Of a DNA stretch of 64,000 nucleotides, positions 24,348-33,920 are shown in pieces. A model generated the notes under the pieces. The model was not told the DNA's origin and ran no database searches. It was given only the letters and a program-made list of their open reading frames with translations. This stretch comes from Cepaea nemoralis (Eukaryota > Mollusca > Gastropoda > Stylommatophora > Helicidae): positions 1,179,001 to 1,243,000 of the forward strand of contig JACEFZ010017671.1 of assembly GCA_014155875.1 (NCBI GenBank), read 5' to 3'. A program made the position numbers and the translations under genes. The stretch's first letter is position 1. Each line of letters starts with the position of its first letter.

Positions 24348-25061
24348 ATGTGTTGGGGTATGTGGTGTGATCGAACCCCAGTCATATTGTTATCGAACCC
24401 CTTCTATGAGGAGATCGAAATCCAATATGACAGAAAATTGATTTATTTTATCTCTCGAGTTACCCCGAGTAGGTCAAGTAATGACCGCCTTAATAAACTT
24501 TCCACCATGATAGTTAATTCGGTGGAAGTCCCGACCCAGGTATCAACATTAAGCGCTTGGTGAAAATCTGGTTTAAAAATATACTAGACAACCATAGAAT
24601 AATACTAAAAATTAACCCTAAAGCACATAATAACGGTTAAATTTCTTGTATGTTTAGCGGCGAGTAGTTACGTCAATAAAAAAAAACTAAGATTCTCAAT
24701 TAATACCAACCATAACTTGCTAAGATAATTATAAAAATATGTAATATTAGTAAACATCAAAGTTATACCCCCTTAATTATAAAAGTATGCCAAGGGAGAC
24801 TACTCGTGGCTCTTGACTCAACCAGAATTGTTTCCCCTTTCGCGTACTGACCTCCCCTTGAATTACCGCGTACCTGCACGCACAAGCAACCAGTATTGCT
24901 CCACCGAGCACGAGCCGACCGATACGACAATAGCCAGCGATAAAAGACAGATAAGCTATGAAGATAATTACATTTGACGGCTAGGCGAGTTGTGGTCAGT
25001 GGAAAATATGCAGTGGGCAGGCATACAAGAATTCAACACAAATATGTATGTCTATTTGCGA

Positions 25062-25065
<4 letters not shown>
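24347..25065. other. Intergenic DNA, nothing recognised
   Basis: AT-rich DNA without recognisable coding motifs; contains several GAACCCC/CGAACCC motifs near 24370-24400 that may belong to the adjacent tRNA-like repeat. Confidence 0.35.
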
Positions 25066-25142
<77 letters not shown>

Positions 25143-25421
25143 ACTCTTCCTCTCTCTCTCTTTTCTCTATTCTTTCTCTCTCACAATCTCTATCATTCTC
25201 TCTTTTTCTCTCCCTCGCTGGCTGTCTCTCTCTCTCTCTCCCTCTACCTCTCTGTCTCTCTCACTCTCTCTGTCCCTATCTCTTTCTCTCTCTCTATCTC
25301 GCTCTCTCTCTCTCAGTATCTCTCTTTATCTCTATCTTTCTCTATTTTTTCTCTCCCTCGCTATCTCTTTCTCTCTCTCCCTCCCTAGCTCTTTCTCTCT
25401 CTCTCTCTCGCTCACCCTCTG

Positions 25422-25469
<48 letters not shown>

Positions 25470-25499
25470 TCCCTATCTCTCTCTCTCGCTCTTTCTCAC
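25066..25499 (+). repeat. (TC)n microsatellite, pure then degenerate
   Basis: Pure CT from 25066 to about 25139, then an interrupted CT-rich tract to 25499 with a second purer stretch near 25425-25465. Long Ser-Leu frames across it are artefacts. Confidence 0.97.
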
Positions 25500-25531
25500 C
25501 TTGTAGCCTGTCCAATGAATAGCACTGTAAC

Positions 25532-26440
25532 CGAAATCTACAGGACGTTGCAGACAGCCCCAACATTGATTGGGGCGCGTGTGCCATCGTGACATCCGTG
25601 TGTGCGTGCGTGTGTATGTACATGCGTGTGTGTGTGTGTGTCCGTGTGTGCTATCAATTACAGGACGTCGCAGTCAACCCCAACATTGTTTGGTTGCTCT
25701 TGTACCATCATGACAACCGTGTTTGTGTGTACGCGCATGTAGGAGTGTGTGCGTGCGTGGGTGTACGGCCGAGTGTATGTATGTGTGTGTGTGTGTGCTA
25801 TCAATTACAGGACATCGCAGTCAACCTCAGTATTCTACGGAGTGTCTGACTTCCTGGGGCAAGTTTTGCAATTGTCATTATGTACGAACAACAGTCATGT
25901 CGTATGCGCTCACGCATGTGTGTGTATGTACATGCGTGTGTGCATGCGCGCGCGTGTGTGTGCTATCATTTACAGGACAACGCAGTCAACCTCAACATTC
26001 TATGGAGTTTCGTGTGTGCTGAGCAAGATTGGTGTTGTCTTTTTTGAACGGCTGAATTTCTTTTACAGATGGTAGTCAAGGTTTAATGCATTGCATTTAC
26101 ACGCCATCGCAGTCACCCTCAGCATTCTATATAGCTTAAGGTTTCCTGGGGTAAGTTTGCAATTGTCATTTTGAACAAACGACAGCCGTGTGTGTGTGTG
26201 TGTGTGTGTGCTGTGCGTGTGTGTGTGTGAGAGTGCGTGCGTGTGTGATGTGTGTAATGTGCCGTGTCAGCTCACGACCAAATGTACACATTCGTACTAT
26301 ACCTGTGTGTCTATCTTTTACATACGGCAGTCAAGTTTTAATGCATTGCATTTACAAGACATCACAGTCATACCCAACATTCGTGCTTCCTGGACAAGAT
26401 TGCCGGTGTCTTTCTGAACGACCGGTACATATGATCGTCT
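25532..26440 (-). repeat. Array of SINE 3' ends alternating with (TG)n
   Basis: A segment related to CAGGACGTCGCAGTCAACCC is found at about 25541, 25661, 25808, 25974, 26099 and 26352. Four of the spacers contain (TG)n or TG-rich tracts, usually entered through GTGTGCTATCAATTACAGGAC. On the minus strand this segment is the 3' part of the SINE described at 23169-23372 and 44570-44790 followed by a CA-rich tail. Spacing is irregular (about 120-250 bp). The last copy also retains the mid-body motif TTTCTGAACGACCGG near 26409-26424. The whole looks like repeated local duplication of a tailed SINE end. Confidence 0.75.
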
Positions 26441-26937
26441 GTAGTGTCTATCAGCAGGATTACCACCATCATCACCATCATCAAGCCTTCCGCCATCGTT
26501 GTCAAGTGGAGACATGAAAATCAGCATTATCCTCACTTGCGTGGGTGTGTGTTTGCATGCGCGCGCATGCGTATGTGTGTGTAGGAACTGTATTTCTCTC
26601 TCCTTCTCTCCCAGAAGGTCTGCCTCGATATGGTATAATATGCTCAGTCGTGGAGTATATGCTCTGCTGGCTGCGACACCAATCCACACATGCACATGGC
26701 TGATTCATCAAGCCCGAATGTTTGTACACATGTGGCCTACTCTGATATGCAGAATAATGACTTTTCCTGATCTGTCCATAACATGGTGGTCACCTTGAGG
26801 AGGTACTGTGGTTTACTGACTGACTTGTTCATTCATTTCTTTTGGTGGTATGTAACGGGTGGATCAGACTTATCTTATTGCGGGGTGGTAGATAAATACG
26901 TCCGTTTCTTGATAATAGCCGGAGGGTAAGGCTCATA
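26441..26937. other. Intergenic DNA, nothing recognised
   Basis: Contains a short CATCATCAC tract near 26463-26485 and TG/CG-rich stretches near 26540-26580; no gene. Confidence 0.4.
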
Positions 26938-28334
26938 TTAAAGTCTAAAGATTGACCTCAGCCAATCTGTTCGCCTGTTCATTCCCCAGCACACCGGCAT
27001 GCCCCGGAGAAAAGATCCAGGCGATGCTTGCCACCCGCGACCTCGAAGCGAAGATAGCCACTCTGCACGAAGCTTACCTGTCCTAACCTTCCTCAGCATG
27101 CTTTCTGAATCAGTTACAATCACGATGTGTATGTGTGTATCGTATTATCCATCAAACGGTATGCTGCACTGACCGCCTTCACCTCCATTCTTAAGCTAGA
27201 TGTTGTGGTATCACATGCCAGGCTCTCCTGCATCAAACGTCTACCATTAGCTTTTGCTAAGAACCACCAGGCACTTCTCCTACCTCTAAACACTGAACCA
27301 TGTGTGTAGATGATCTCATCACCCGAGCGAGAATTATCCTGAATTAGTTGCTGGATTTCTAATACCGTGGCCTCTGCTGGCCACTCCCTGCACTCCCGGC
27401 TCAATGTGATTATAACTCTGCACAAGTCTGACTGCTCCACTGGTACTCTGACCCACTCCTCTCCTCGCCTAATATTCTCCAAGATGCACACCTGTCTGAT
27501 CGTATCCTCCACCTGAGCCATCAATGATTTCCCTCTTAGTAGTCGCTGACCCTCAATTGCGTCCAGCGCTCATGCAACGGAAGATCTGTGTCTGCAGCTA
27601 CTCTGAGGTATGCCTTCGCCTGCATCACATTGAGCCTACCGGCAACAGTCGGCAAACCAAGGCTGTAACGCATACACACTACAGGGGTGTCTCTAGTGCA
27701 TCCCAGAATGACCCGCATAGCTTCGTTCTGTATGCGCTCCAATTTCACCAGCTGACTCTTTGAGACAGTGAGCAGTCCTAGTCCATAATCAATCACTGAG
27801 AGGATCAAGTGCTGGTATAGTGTAAAAGCATTTTCTGCTCTGTGTCTATTGCAGCCATAGCTTTAAGTGCATTGAGTTTCTTTCGAGATATTGTCACAAC
27901 CGTCTCCACATGGTCCTTGAAGGACAGGCTTCTGTCAAATGTGATCCCCAGATACTTCAGTTTGTTCTCTCTGTTGACGCCTCTACCATTTATCTCGAGG
28001 CTTGGGGCATCAGCTCTCACAATTCTGTTGTCCAGAGAGCACCACAAAACATTCGCCTTTTCCGGGTGGATAACAGCACTCATTGCAGTGCACCAGTCAC
28101 TCACTTTGTCTACTGTCGCCTGTAACTCCTGGGCTGTTTGCTCTCTATCTCTCCCCTGCCTATATGCAAGAATATAATCTGCAAATGTTAGTATCCTTCC
28201 AACCCCTGGTGCTTCTAGGTTTGCAATCTTGCTCGTATACACGTTAAAGAGCGCCGTTGAGATTGCAGATCTGTGTGGCAGTCCAGGGGCTAAAATATGT
28301 TGCTACGAGGTCCATTCACCCAGACAAGGAGCAA
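26938..28334 (-). pseudogene. I-type LINE: RT palm/thumb and RNase H
   Basis: Encodes the second half of a LINE polyprotein with an RNase H domain, a hallmark of the I group. The RT part starts near 28320 with a degraded GLPQGS-type block (GLPHRSAIS), then the catalytic FADD box reads FADY near 28180, losing its second Asp. A NKLKYLGITFDRSLSF block follows near 27985-27930 and the thumb runs to 27536. RNase H spans about 27400-26940: the first Asp of YTDGS is replaced by His (YTHGS near 27300), the Glu lies in MEVKAVSAAY near 27190, the next Asp in VTDSESML near 27115, and a PGHAG block near 27005 is in another frame. Both enzymes are therefore dead. Confidence 0.85.
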
Positions 28335-28349
28335 CTATTGCAGAGTGAC

Positions 28350-28874
28350 GAGTATCCCAACTAACATCCCTTCCACCTCTTCACCTTGTACGTTCTGTCC
28401 TAGAAACGCCTCCTCAGCTAAATTAATTAACCTGTCACTGTATAGTTGCACACTTTCTCCATTGTTTTGCTTAGACTGTCTCAGCACTGAAAAAGCGTGT
28501 TGTGGATCTGTGATCTCCGCATATTTATGGGCCAGGTCATCTTTAAAATGTTCCCAAGTCTCATCTGCCCCAGCTTCTAATTTCCTCCTATTATGATCCG
28601 AAACCGGTGTTACAGTGGCCTGGTAAGCAAATTTTTTCTTTTCTTCGTCCGTGGCTCCTACCAAGAATGCATGTTTCTCTACCATTGTCATCCATTTCTT
28701 AAAATCTCTTGCTTGCCCACTGAATTTTTCAATGTCTGTACCTACCCATTGCTGTTTTATTGCTGTGTTAAGTCTGCCTATTGCTCTACCTACTCCAAAT
28801 AAAATGTGTGTCAACGACGCCTCATCCTGTGCCATTTTAGTGTCTTTGTTAAATACTCTAATAAGGTCAATCAA
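28350..28874 (-). pseudogene. LTR-retrotransposon gag, 3'-truncated
   Basis: The minus-strand frame, best started at the Met of MAQDEASL near 28835, encodes a capsid-like protein with an EKFSGQARDFKKWMTMVEKH block (about 28727-28668), a TWEHFKDDL block near 28550 and a YSDRLINLAEEAF block near 28420. These are features of Gag proteins of Ty3/Gypsy-like elements (capsid N- and C-terminal helices, AWxxF-like region). The frame stays open for about 160 codons and then stops at 28335, where the sequence passes into the I-type LINE. No nucleocapsid, protease or pol follows. Upstream on the same strand are its presumed leader and LTR (28876-30657). Confidence 0.7.
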
Positions 28875-29085
28875 TGAAAATAATTATTTCACAATTACAA
28901 TTAAACTCGGATATAATCAATACAGTTTTTATGTAAGGATACCCTTGAGGCTGTAACTTTCCAAGCGAGTAGTGTTCTTCAAAATACTTCCAAATGATGA
29001 GAGCTTGATATTTACTTCTTTTCTGTTAGTTTCGATCCTGGAAAACCTCTGGGTTCAGGTATCTGGCTTCGCTAATGTGATGAGC

Positions 29086-29215
29086 AACTTCACCCGTGGT
29101 TGGGCACGTCTGACTTCACCCGTGAAAGGGCACTTCTGAGTTACTTCACCCGTGGATGGGCACTTCTGTAACGTTTTGGCTTTTAATTTCACCCGTGGAT
29201 GGGTACTTCTGTATC
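29086..29215 (+). repeat. Four tandem ACTTCACCCGTGG...GGGCACTTCTG units
   Basis: Four imperfect copies of a 25-26 bp unit, read as ACTTCACCCGTGG followed by TGGGCACTTCTG with small changes, start near 29088, 29114, 29139 and 29190. The last is separated by an extra TAACGTTTTGGCTTTTAA stretch, and CGTTTTGG recurs again near 29215. In the leader of an LTR element such repeats often bind regulators, but that is inference. Confidence 0.85.
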
Positions 29216-29546
29216 GTTTTGGTCTGGAAACGCCTCGAGCTCAACTTTGGTCAGAGGAACAAGGCGATTGAAATAGGCTCTCCTCTTTAGCTGGGTCGGC
29301 AACCATTATGCCCAACAGCCTCAGAGGAGCCCAATGCAGCTGGATCGCACTTTATGATAAACATCTTCATGAGCTGGACATTTTCCTCTCAAACTTGAGT
29401 AAGCTTCAGCGTCGTTGCGGATGCCCAATTAGACCAGTCTTCAAATCAGCAAAACGATTTTACGGCTGCAGGTAGACCCTTGAAAGAAATTGCATGGTAG
29501 CAATTCAGGTTCGCAACATTGAGATACTCGGTTAGATGATGTATCC

Positions 29547-30031
29547 CAGTGTTTCCCAACCTTTTTTGTGCCATGCCCCACTTAAGCCTTTCTAAAATTC
29601 ATATTGCCCCCCTCCCCCGCCCCCCCCCAACATATACATTATTTTTAATATTCAAAAATTGAAATGTTCACTAAAGAAACTTGAATGATAGGTTTTAGGA
29701 AGAAATCACTAGGTAATTATTGAGCAAACACAGTAAGTAAATTTTCAAAACATATAATGGAGAACTGAAATTCAAGTACAAAATCATTTTAATGAAAGAT
29801 TTTTCTATATTATTTTAATTATTAGTAATTATTTATTATTTAAATTTAGTGAGATCCTTGCGCTTGATGCTTGCTGCAAAGAGATCTTATGTCAGGTTCC
29901 AATTTAGTTAACTTCAGTCTCAAGTCTCCCCGTTTTGTTATATTCAGCCGATTTCTTCCATTTTCGAATTGCCCCCCTTAACAGTCAAATTGCCCCCCTG
30001 TGGGGCGTGGGCCCCACGTTGGGAAACACTG
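29547..30031. mobile_element. hAT-type MITE, 485 bp, perfect 8-bp duplication
   Basis: The element starts CAGTGTTTCCCAAC and ends with its exact reverse complement GTTGGGAAACACTG (14-bp perfect terminal inverted repeats, with further imperfect C/G-rich pairing). ATGTATCC flanks it on both sides, at 29539-29546 and 30032-30039. CAGTG-type ends and 8-bp duplications are diagnostic of hAT transposons. The interior is AT-rich and noncoding, so it is a nonautonomous derivative. It sits in the leader of the gag-bearing LTR element and is younger than it. Confidence 0.95.
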
Positions 30032-30339
30032 ATGTATCCAGTATCCAACAGCAGCGTATAGGAGTGACCCAACAGAGCCTGGAGCTGACTTGACAACGAG
30101 CTCTTATAGCCCTTTGCAAATGACGATGTGGAGCAGCAGCTTCTTGAGAACGACCGTTTCAGGCCACGACTATGGTAATAGAAGCATCCATCTTTTCCAA
30201 CTGCGTTCAGCTATAGTTTAGAAACGTTGCATGACTTTTTTTAAACGCACTTCGGAAAATTCCTGCCGTAGTCAATACTTCGCATTTTCCTCAAAAATCC
30301 ATGATTCAGGATCCTGGTCAATGAGGCTCCAGTTTGAGT

Positions 30340-30657
30340 CTATTGCAGAGTGACGAGACTCAAAAGTAACGGTAGATATGAAGTTAAGCCAGCGGTGACT
30401 ATAACATTCAGTTTATTAGAAGAATCTTCAGCAATATAAAAATGCGTACAGCAACTACAAAAGTCAAAGCATCTTGCTGGCTGGGCGGCAAAGTCACAAC
30501 TCATCCCCTGTTTACCTCTACGTCAGCACGTAAGAGTCCCCAACCCCCTAGCTACGGTGCTCAGCCAGCCGTGCATCATCTAGTATTTCTTTTCTCCTTG
30601 CACGCCGTGCCAGCTAACTAAACCACGTATAACAGCCTACACTGTTATACAACCCGA
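30340..30657 (-). mobile_element. Probable 5' LTR of the gag-bearing element
   Basis: On the minus strand this begins near TGTATAACAGTGTAGG, has a GC-rich U3-like part and TATATTGC near 30440. An AATAAA signal follows near 30417, then CTCGTCACTCTGCA near 30345-30357, a typical Gypsy LTR end. An 18-mer covering that end (30340-30357) also occurs exactly at 28335-28352, at the gag breakpoint. Boundaries are approximate because no second LTR is present. Confidence 0.45.
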
Positions 30658-30847
30658 CGAGAATGCAGGGCGGCTGCTATCCAGTTCACCAACCAGGGTT
30701 TGACCACTTCTCCATCAGTGCGGTCATCAAAATATCATATCGAACTCTATTCTACGCATTCTACGCCATTGTTTCCTGTCTACTCTGGAACCCCTCATAA
30801 ACGTCAAAAGCAAAAGTGACTGCATTTGTCCAGGTATATTTTCATGG

Positions 30848-30880
30848 TCTGTAGCCCCCCCCCCCCCCCCCCCCCCCCCA
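30848..30880 (+). repeat. Homopolymeric C run
   Basis: About 30 consecutive C bases, preceded by GTAG. It interrupts the LINE fragment at 30890-31411 and is a likely site of sequencing length error. Confidence 0.95.
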
Positions 30881-31411
30881 GGCCTCTTGGAAGAAGCTTC
30901 CCCCTTTCCAAGAACTCTTGCAGCTTGACAGCGACTATCTTTTCTAGAACCTTATCAAATGTATTTTGAAGGGTGATTATCCTAAAGCCGCTAAGTTTTG
31001 AATGATCCTTGAATGGTTTGGGAGAAGGATGAGATAGCTGTGCACCCAATCCTGCGGTACTGATGCTGTCTTAATGCTCTCGTTAAAGCAGTCGGTCATC
31101 TCCTTCAGGTCTGCATCGCTCAAAGCCTTCATGTGGCCATACCTAACCCCATCGATCCCTGGTGCCATGTCTTTTGTATTTTTCAAAATATATTTAACAT
31201 CTTCAACCCGTATGATGTTTTCATAATGCATATTCTTCATGGTGCCAGATAATTCCTCTCTAACTGCATCCCTGGTGTCAGCATCATTATGATTGGTCAG
31301 CTCTAAAAATCTCTGGAGAAACGCCTCCTCTTTCTCTTTGTCTGTTGTCACGCGCACGCCATCATCTATATAAATTGTTTCCACTGTCATAGGTCGATCT
31401 TTTCTCTGCAT
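30881..31411 (-). pseudogene. LINE fragment: linker and RT fingers, second copy
   Basis: On the minus strand a linker block (ETIYIDDGVRVTTDKEKEEAF) leads to APGIDGVRYGHM near 31160, the start of the RT fingers, then QDWVHSYLILLPN near 31025 (the WK-S-I-LPK region), and in another frame GFRIITLQNTFDKVLEKIVA and QEFLERGKLLP, the next RT motif, to about 30885. It is cut off there by the C run. The block GPDGIRYG in the neighbouring fragment shows that both derive from one I/Jockey-like family. Confidence 0.7.
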
Positions 31412-32166
31412 TTGCCCCTCTGGATACTGGTGTTGAATTCTCTGGCCAGTTCTTTCATGTCATCATCTGATATCACCAGTAGGTCACCATATCGGATGCC
31501 GTCTGGGCCTGGGGCGGTGTTAGGTGATTTCTTGAGCATCGCACGCATTATCTCAGCTGTGATTATCCATTCTTCGTCTGTCCCGACCCCCTCGCACAAC
31601 TGAGAGAGTGTCGTTGTGGTCCTCTGTCTGGCGGGCTCGTCTTTCTGGTCAGTCTGTTCTATGTAGCGTGCAAGAAGGGCCTTACCTTTATCCGCATCCG
31701 ACTTTTTCCATGCGAGGTCTGTGCCTTGAAAGTCTGGAATACCCCTCTGTTGTGCGGCGCCGTTCATGTTCTTATGGAGGCGCCAGAATGTCGTAAGAGA
31801 TCGCTCGGAGCACACCTTCCTGCAGAACTCGTCCCATTTCTCGGCCTTGGCCTGTTTGGCGCAGGATTTGAATAAAGTCATCGTTCTATCGACCTCAGTC
31901 TTTAGGTTCGCCAACTCAACCTGTGGCATGTTAGCCTTTCTGGCCTTTTGCCAGTATTTGACAGCCTGCCTCTTTCCCAGCCATGCCTTCTCGACTTCTC
32001 CATTCCACCATGGTGGCTGCAACCATCTTTCTTGTCTCCTGCGGGAGGAAGTTAGTTTTCTTCTTCTGATCTTGCTTATGGCGTCTTGACCATGGAAATA
32101 AAAAGGGACAACTGGACATATGGGATATGGGACATATTGCAATTCTAATGTGGATTGAACTGGCAC
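31412..32166 (-). pseudogene. LINE fragment: endonuclease-RT linker and RT fingers
   Basis: Open on the minus strand for 259 codons. It contains the PPWWNGEVEKAW block (about 32030-32000) that follows the endonuclease in I/Jockey-like LINEs, a long basic linker, KNMNGAAQQRGIPDF near 31760 and the APGPDGIRYGD block near 31515 that opens the RT domain. It ends abruptly at RTE-unlike sequence joined to the homologous fragment at 30881-31411, giving two overlapping pieces of the same region in tandem. No endonuclease lies upstream. Confidence 0.75.
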
Positions 32167-33920
32167 ACCAAGCCAGTTGAACCGTTCAGTCTTTGCCCAA
32201 GGCTAATGCACTGGGTAAGGAACGGGATTGGAACTCACACCTTGAACATGGGGTGGATAATACATGTTTTGTAAATATGACGTCTTGCCTTCAGCAAGAG
32301 GGGAAAGGGTTCCCAACAAGGGTTTGGCCATAGTATGGGAAGGACATCCAAGCAGCGAAACGGATGGATTAATTTACTCATTGGTTATATTATTTATTAA
32401 TTAGTTGATTTATGACTTAGTTAATAAATGACGATAATTGTGTACCCAATGATGGGGAGTGTTCCAGGGACCAACTCTTCTGGAGATATAGTTTTCTATA
32501 TGTAAAATAGAAGTAGGGAAGTTACTCAATGCAGCAACAGGAGACTAGAGAAAGGTAGAAGGATGAGAGTGAAGTGTTATACGATCACACTCGAACTTCT
32601 GGGAACTTAACCTTTCCGACGGGCTGATCCAGGTGCCATCTGACATTGGAATCCTATTCATGCTTGAACATATGCCTGGATAAGTATGATACCCTAACCT
32701 TTTGAATATTGGTTTGCTTAAGCTGAAGGCATTTATTGTTTGATTTTATGCATGTGGATCCGTGTTGGTGTCGAATGCTCTCATCTACCACTCTCCTTGC
32801 AGGTGTTGCCAGTTATATGTTACACAACAAAGCTGATACTCCGATGGAAGGTTTTGATTATATGTTCGCTCCAGGGAGAAACCCCAAGCTTGGGTGAAGT
32901 CATGGCTCTGGGAGCACATCAATTCCATCGTTGTCGTTGACAGCCACCTAACCTTATTGAGATACCACAGGTAATACAATGTTGTTCACCAAATTTGGGT
33001 GACGTACGACGAGTATATCAATGCCACGTCCTAATCAGATCAAGCTGACTTAATCGTCTTTGTTACACAACTAGTAACTACTTAACGCCGTCATTTGTGA
33101 CCAGACTCAGGTGGAGTCCGGTCAGTCCTGAGTTCGAACATCTATTCTGATACTCATCTACCAGAGTCGAGAACTACACATGAAATTCTCCATAGCCATG
33201 TTATGAGGTTCGATTACTTATTGGCTACATGTGCGAAGAGCTTCTGAAATCTGAATTCGCCCAACCAGGGGTATATAAACACTTGACATCTTATTGAACT
33301 TTGTAGTGAATATGGATGCCGCTATTATCGATGATCACCAGGGGACACTTCAGGTTAGAGGGTCGCCATCCAGAATGTTTAGGGAAAGCAGTTAAAGGGA
33401 CATCAATTAGTGACTATTCGAGAACTTGTTGTGGTGTTAGCCCAGTCAAGTCATTGTAGGTCCAGATGGCTAACCCAATTTTATGGTCATCGGGTGCTTG
33501 AGGCAGGGAAAGTCCGCAAGTTTCCAGACAGCAGTGCTGGGAGAGAGCCCGGTGAGTCTAAGGGACCGACTCGACAGACACACACAGCAGATCTTCTACG
33601 ATGCCTAAGGATGATCATGGGATCATCCCTTACTGTATTCTACTCTGTCCTCTATATTGTACATAGACATCCTTCCTATCAGGTTTTTTAATTCCTACCT
33701 GTGACTATAGTGTACATTAAAAGTTTTGATTGTTGACATGTCTTTTCTAAAGTTAATGTGTATTGTCTTGGACGAGGCCCTTGGGTTCAAGGTCCTTAGG
33801 TAGAGGGTATATTGTAGGGGTCCAGAATCTGGTAGGGGTCCTGTAGGCTAATAATATTTATGTGAAGTGGTCAGTACTAGTAGTGACGGTGTACCTGCCT
33901 GTACAACCCCAGGTGTTAGT
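32167..33920. other. Intergenic DNA, nothing recognised
   Basis: No coding family found. A GAGTTCCAATCCCG motif on the minus strand near 32225-32240 resembles a weak polymerase III B box, but no A box or cloverleaf supports a tRNA or SINE. Confidence 0.4.

Larger units (their letters stand above)
28876..30339 (-). mobile_element. Leader region of the gag-bearing LTR element
   Basis: Between the gag start and the presumed LTR end lies about 970 bp of noncoding DNA, once the MITE at 29547-30031 is subtracted. It contains the ACTTCACCCGTGG tandem repeats (29086-29215). Just inside the LTR end is CTGGAGCCTCATTGACCAGG (minus, near 30335-30312), in the position expected for a primer binding site; I could not assign a tRNA. 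The link between leader and gag is by position and strand only. Confidence 0.45.

Noticed and set aside
24974..25522. 182-codon Ser-Leu protein with apparent hydrophobic segments
   Set aside because: Translation of (TC)n.
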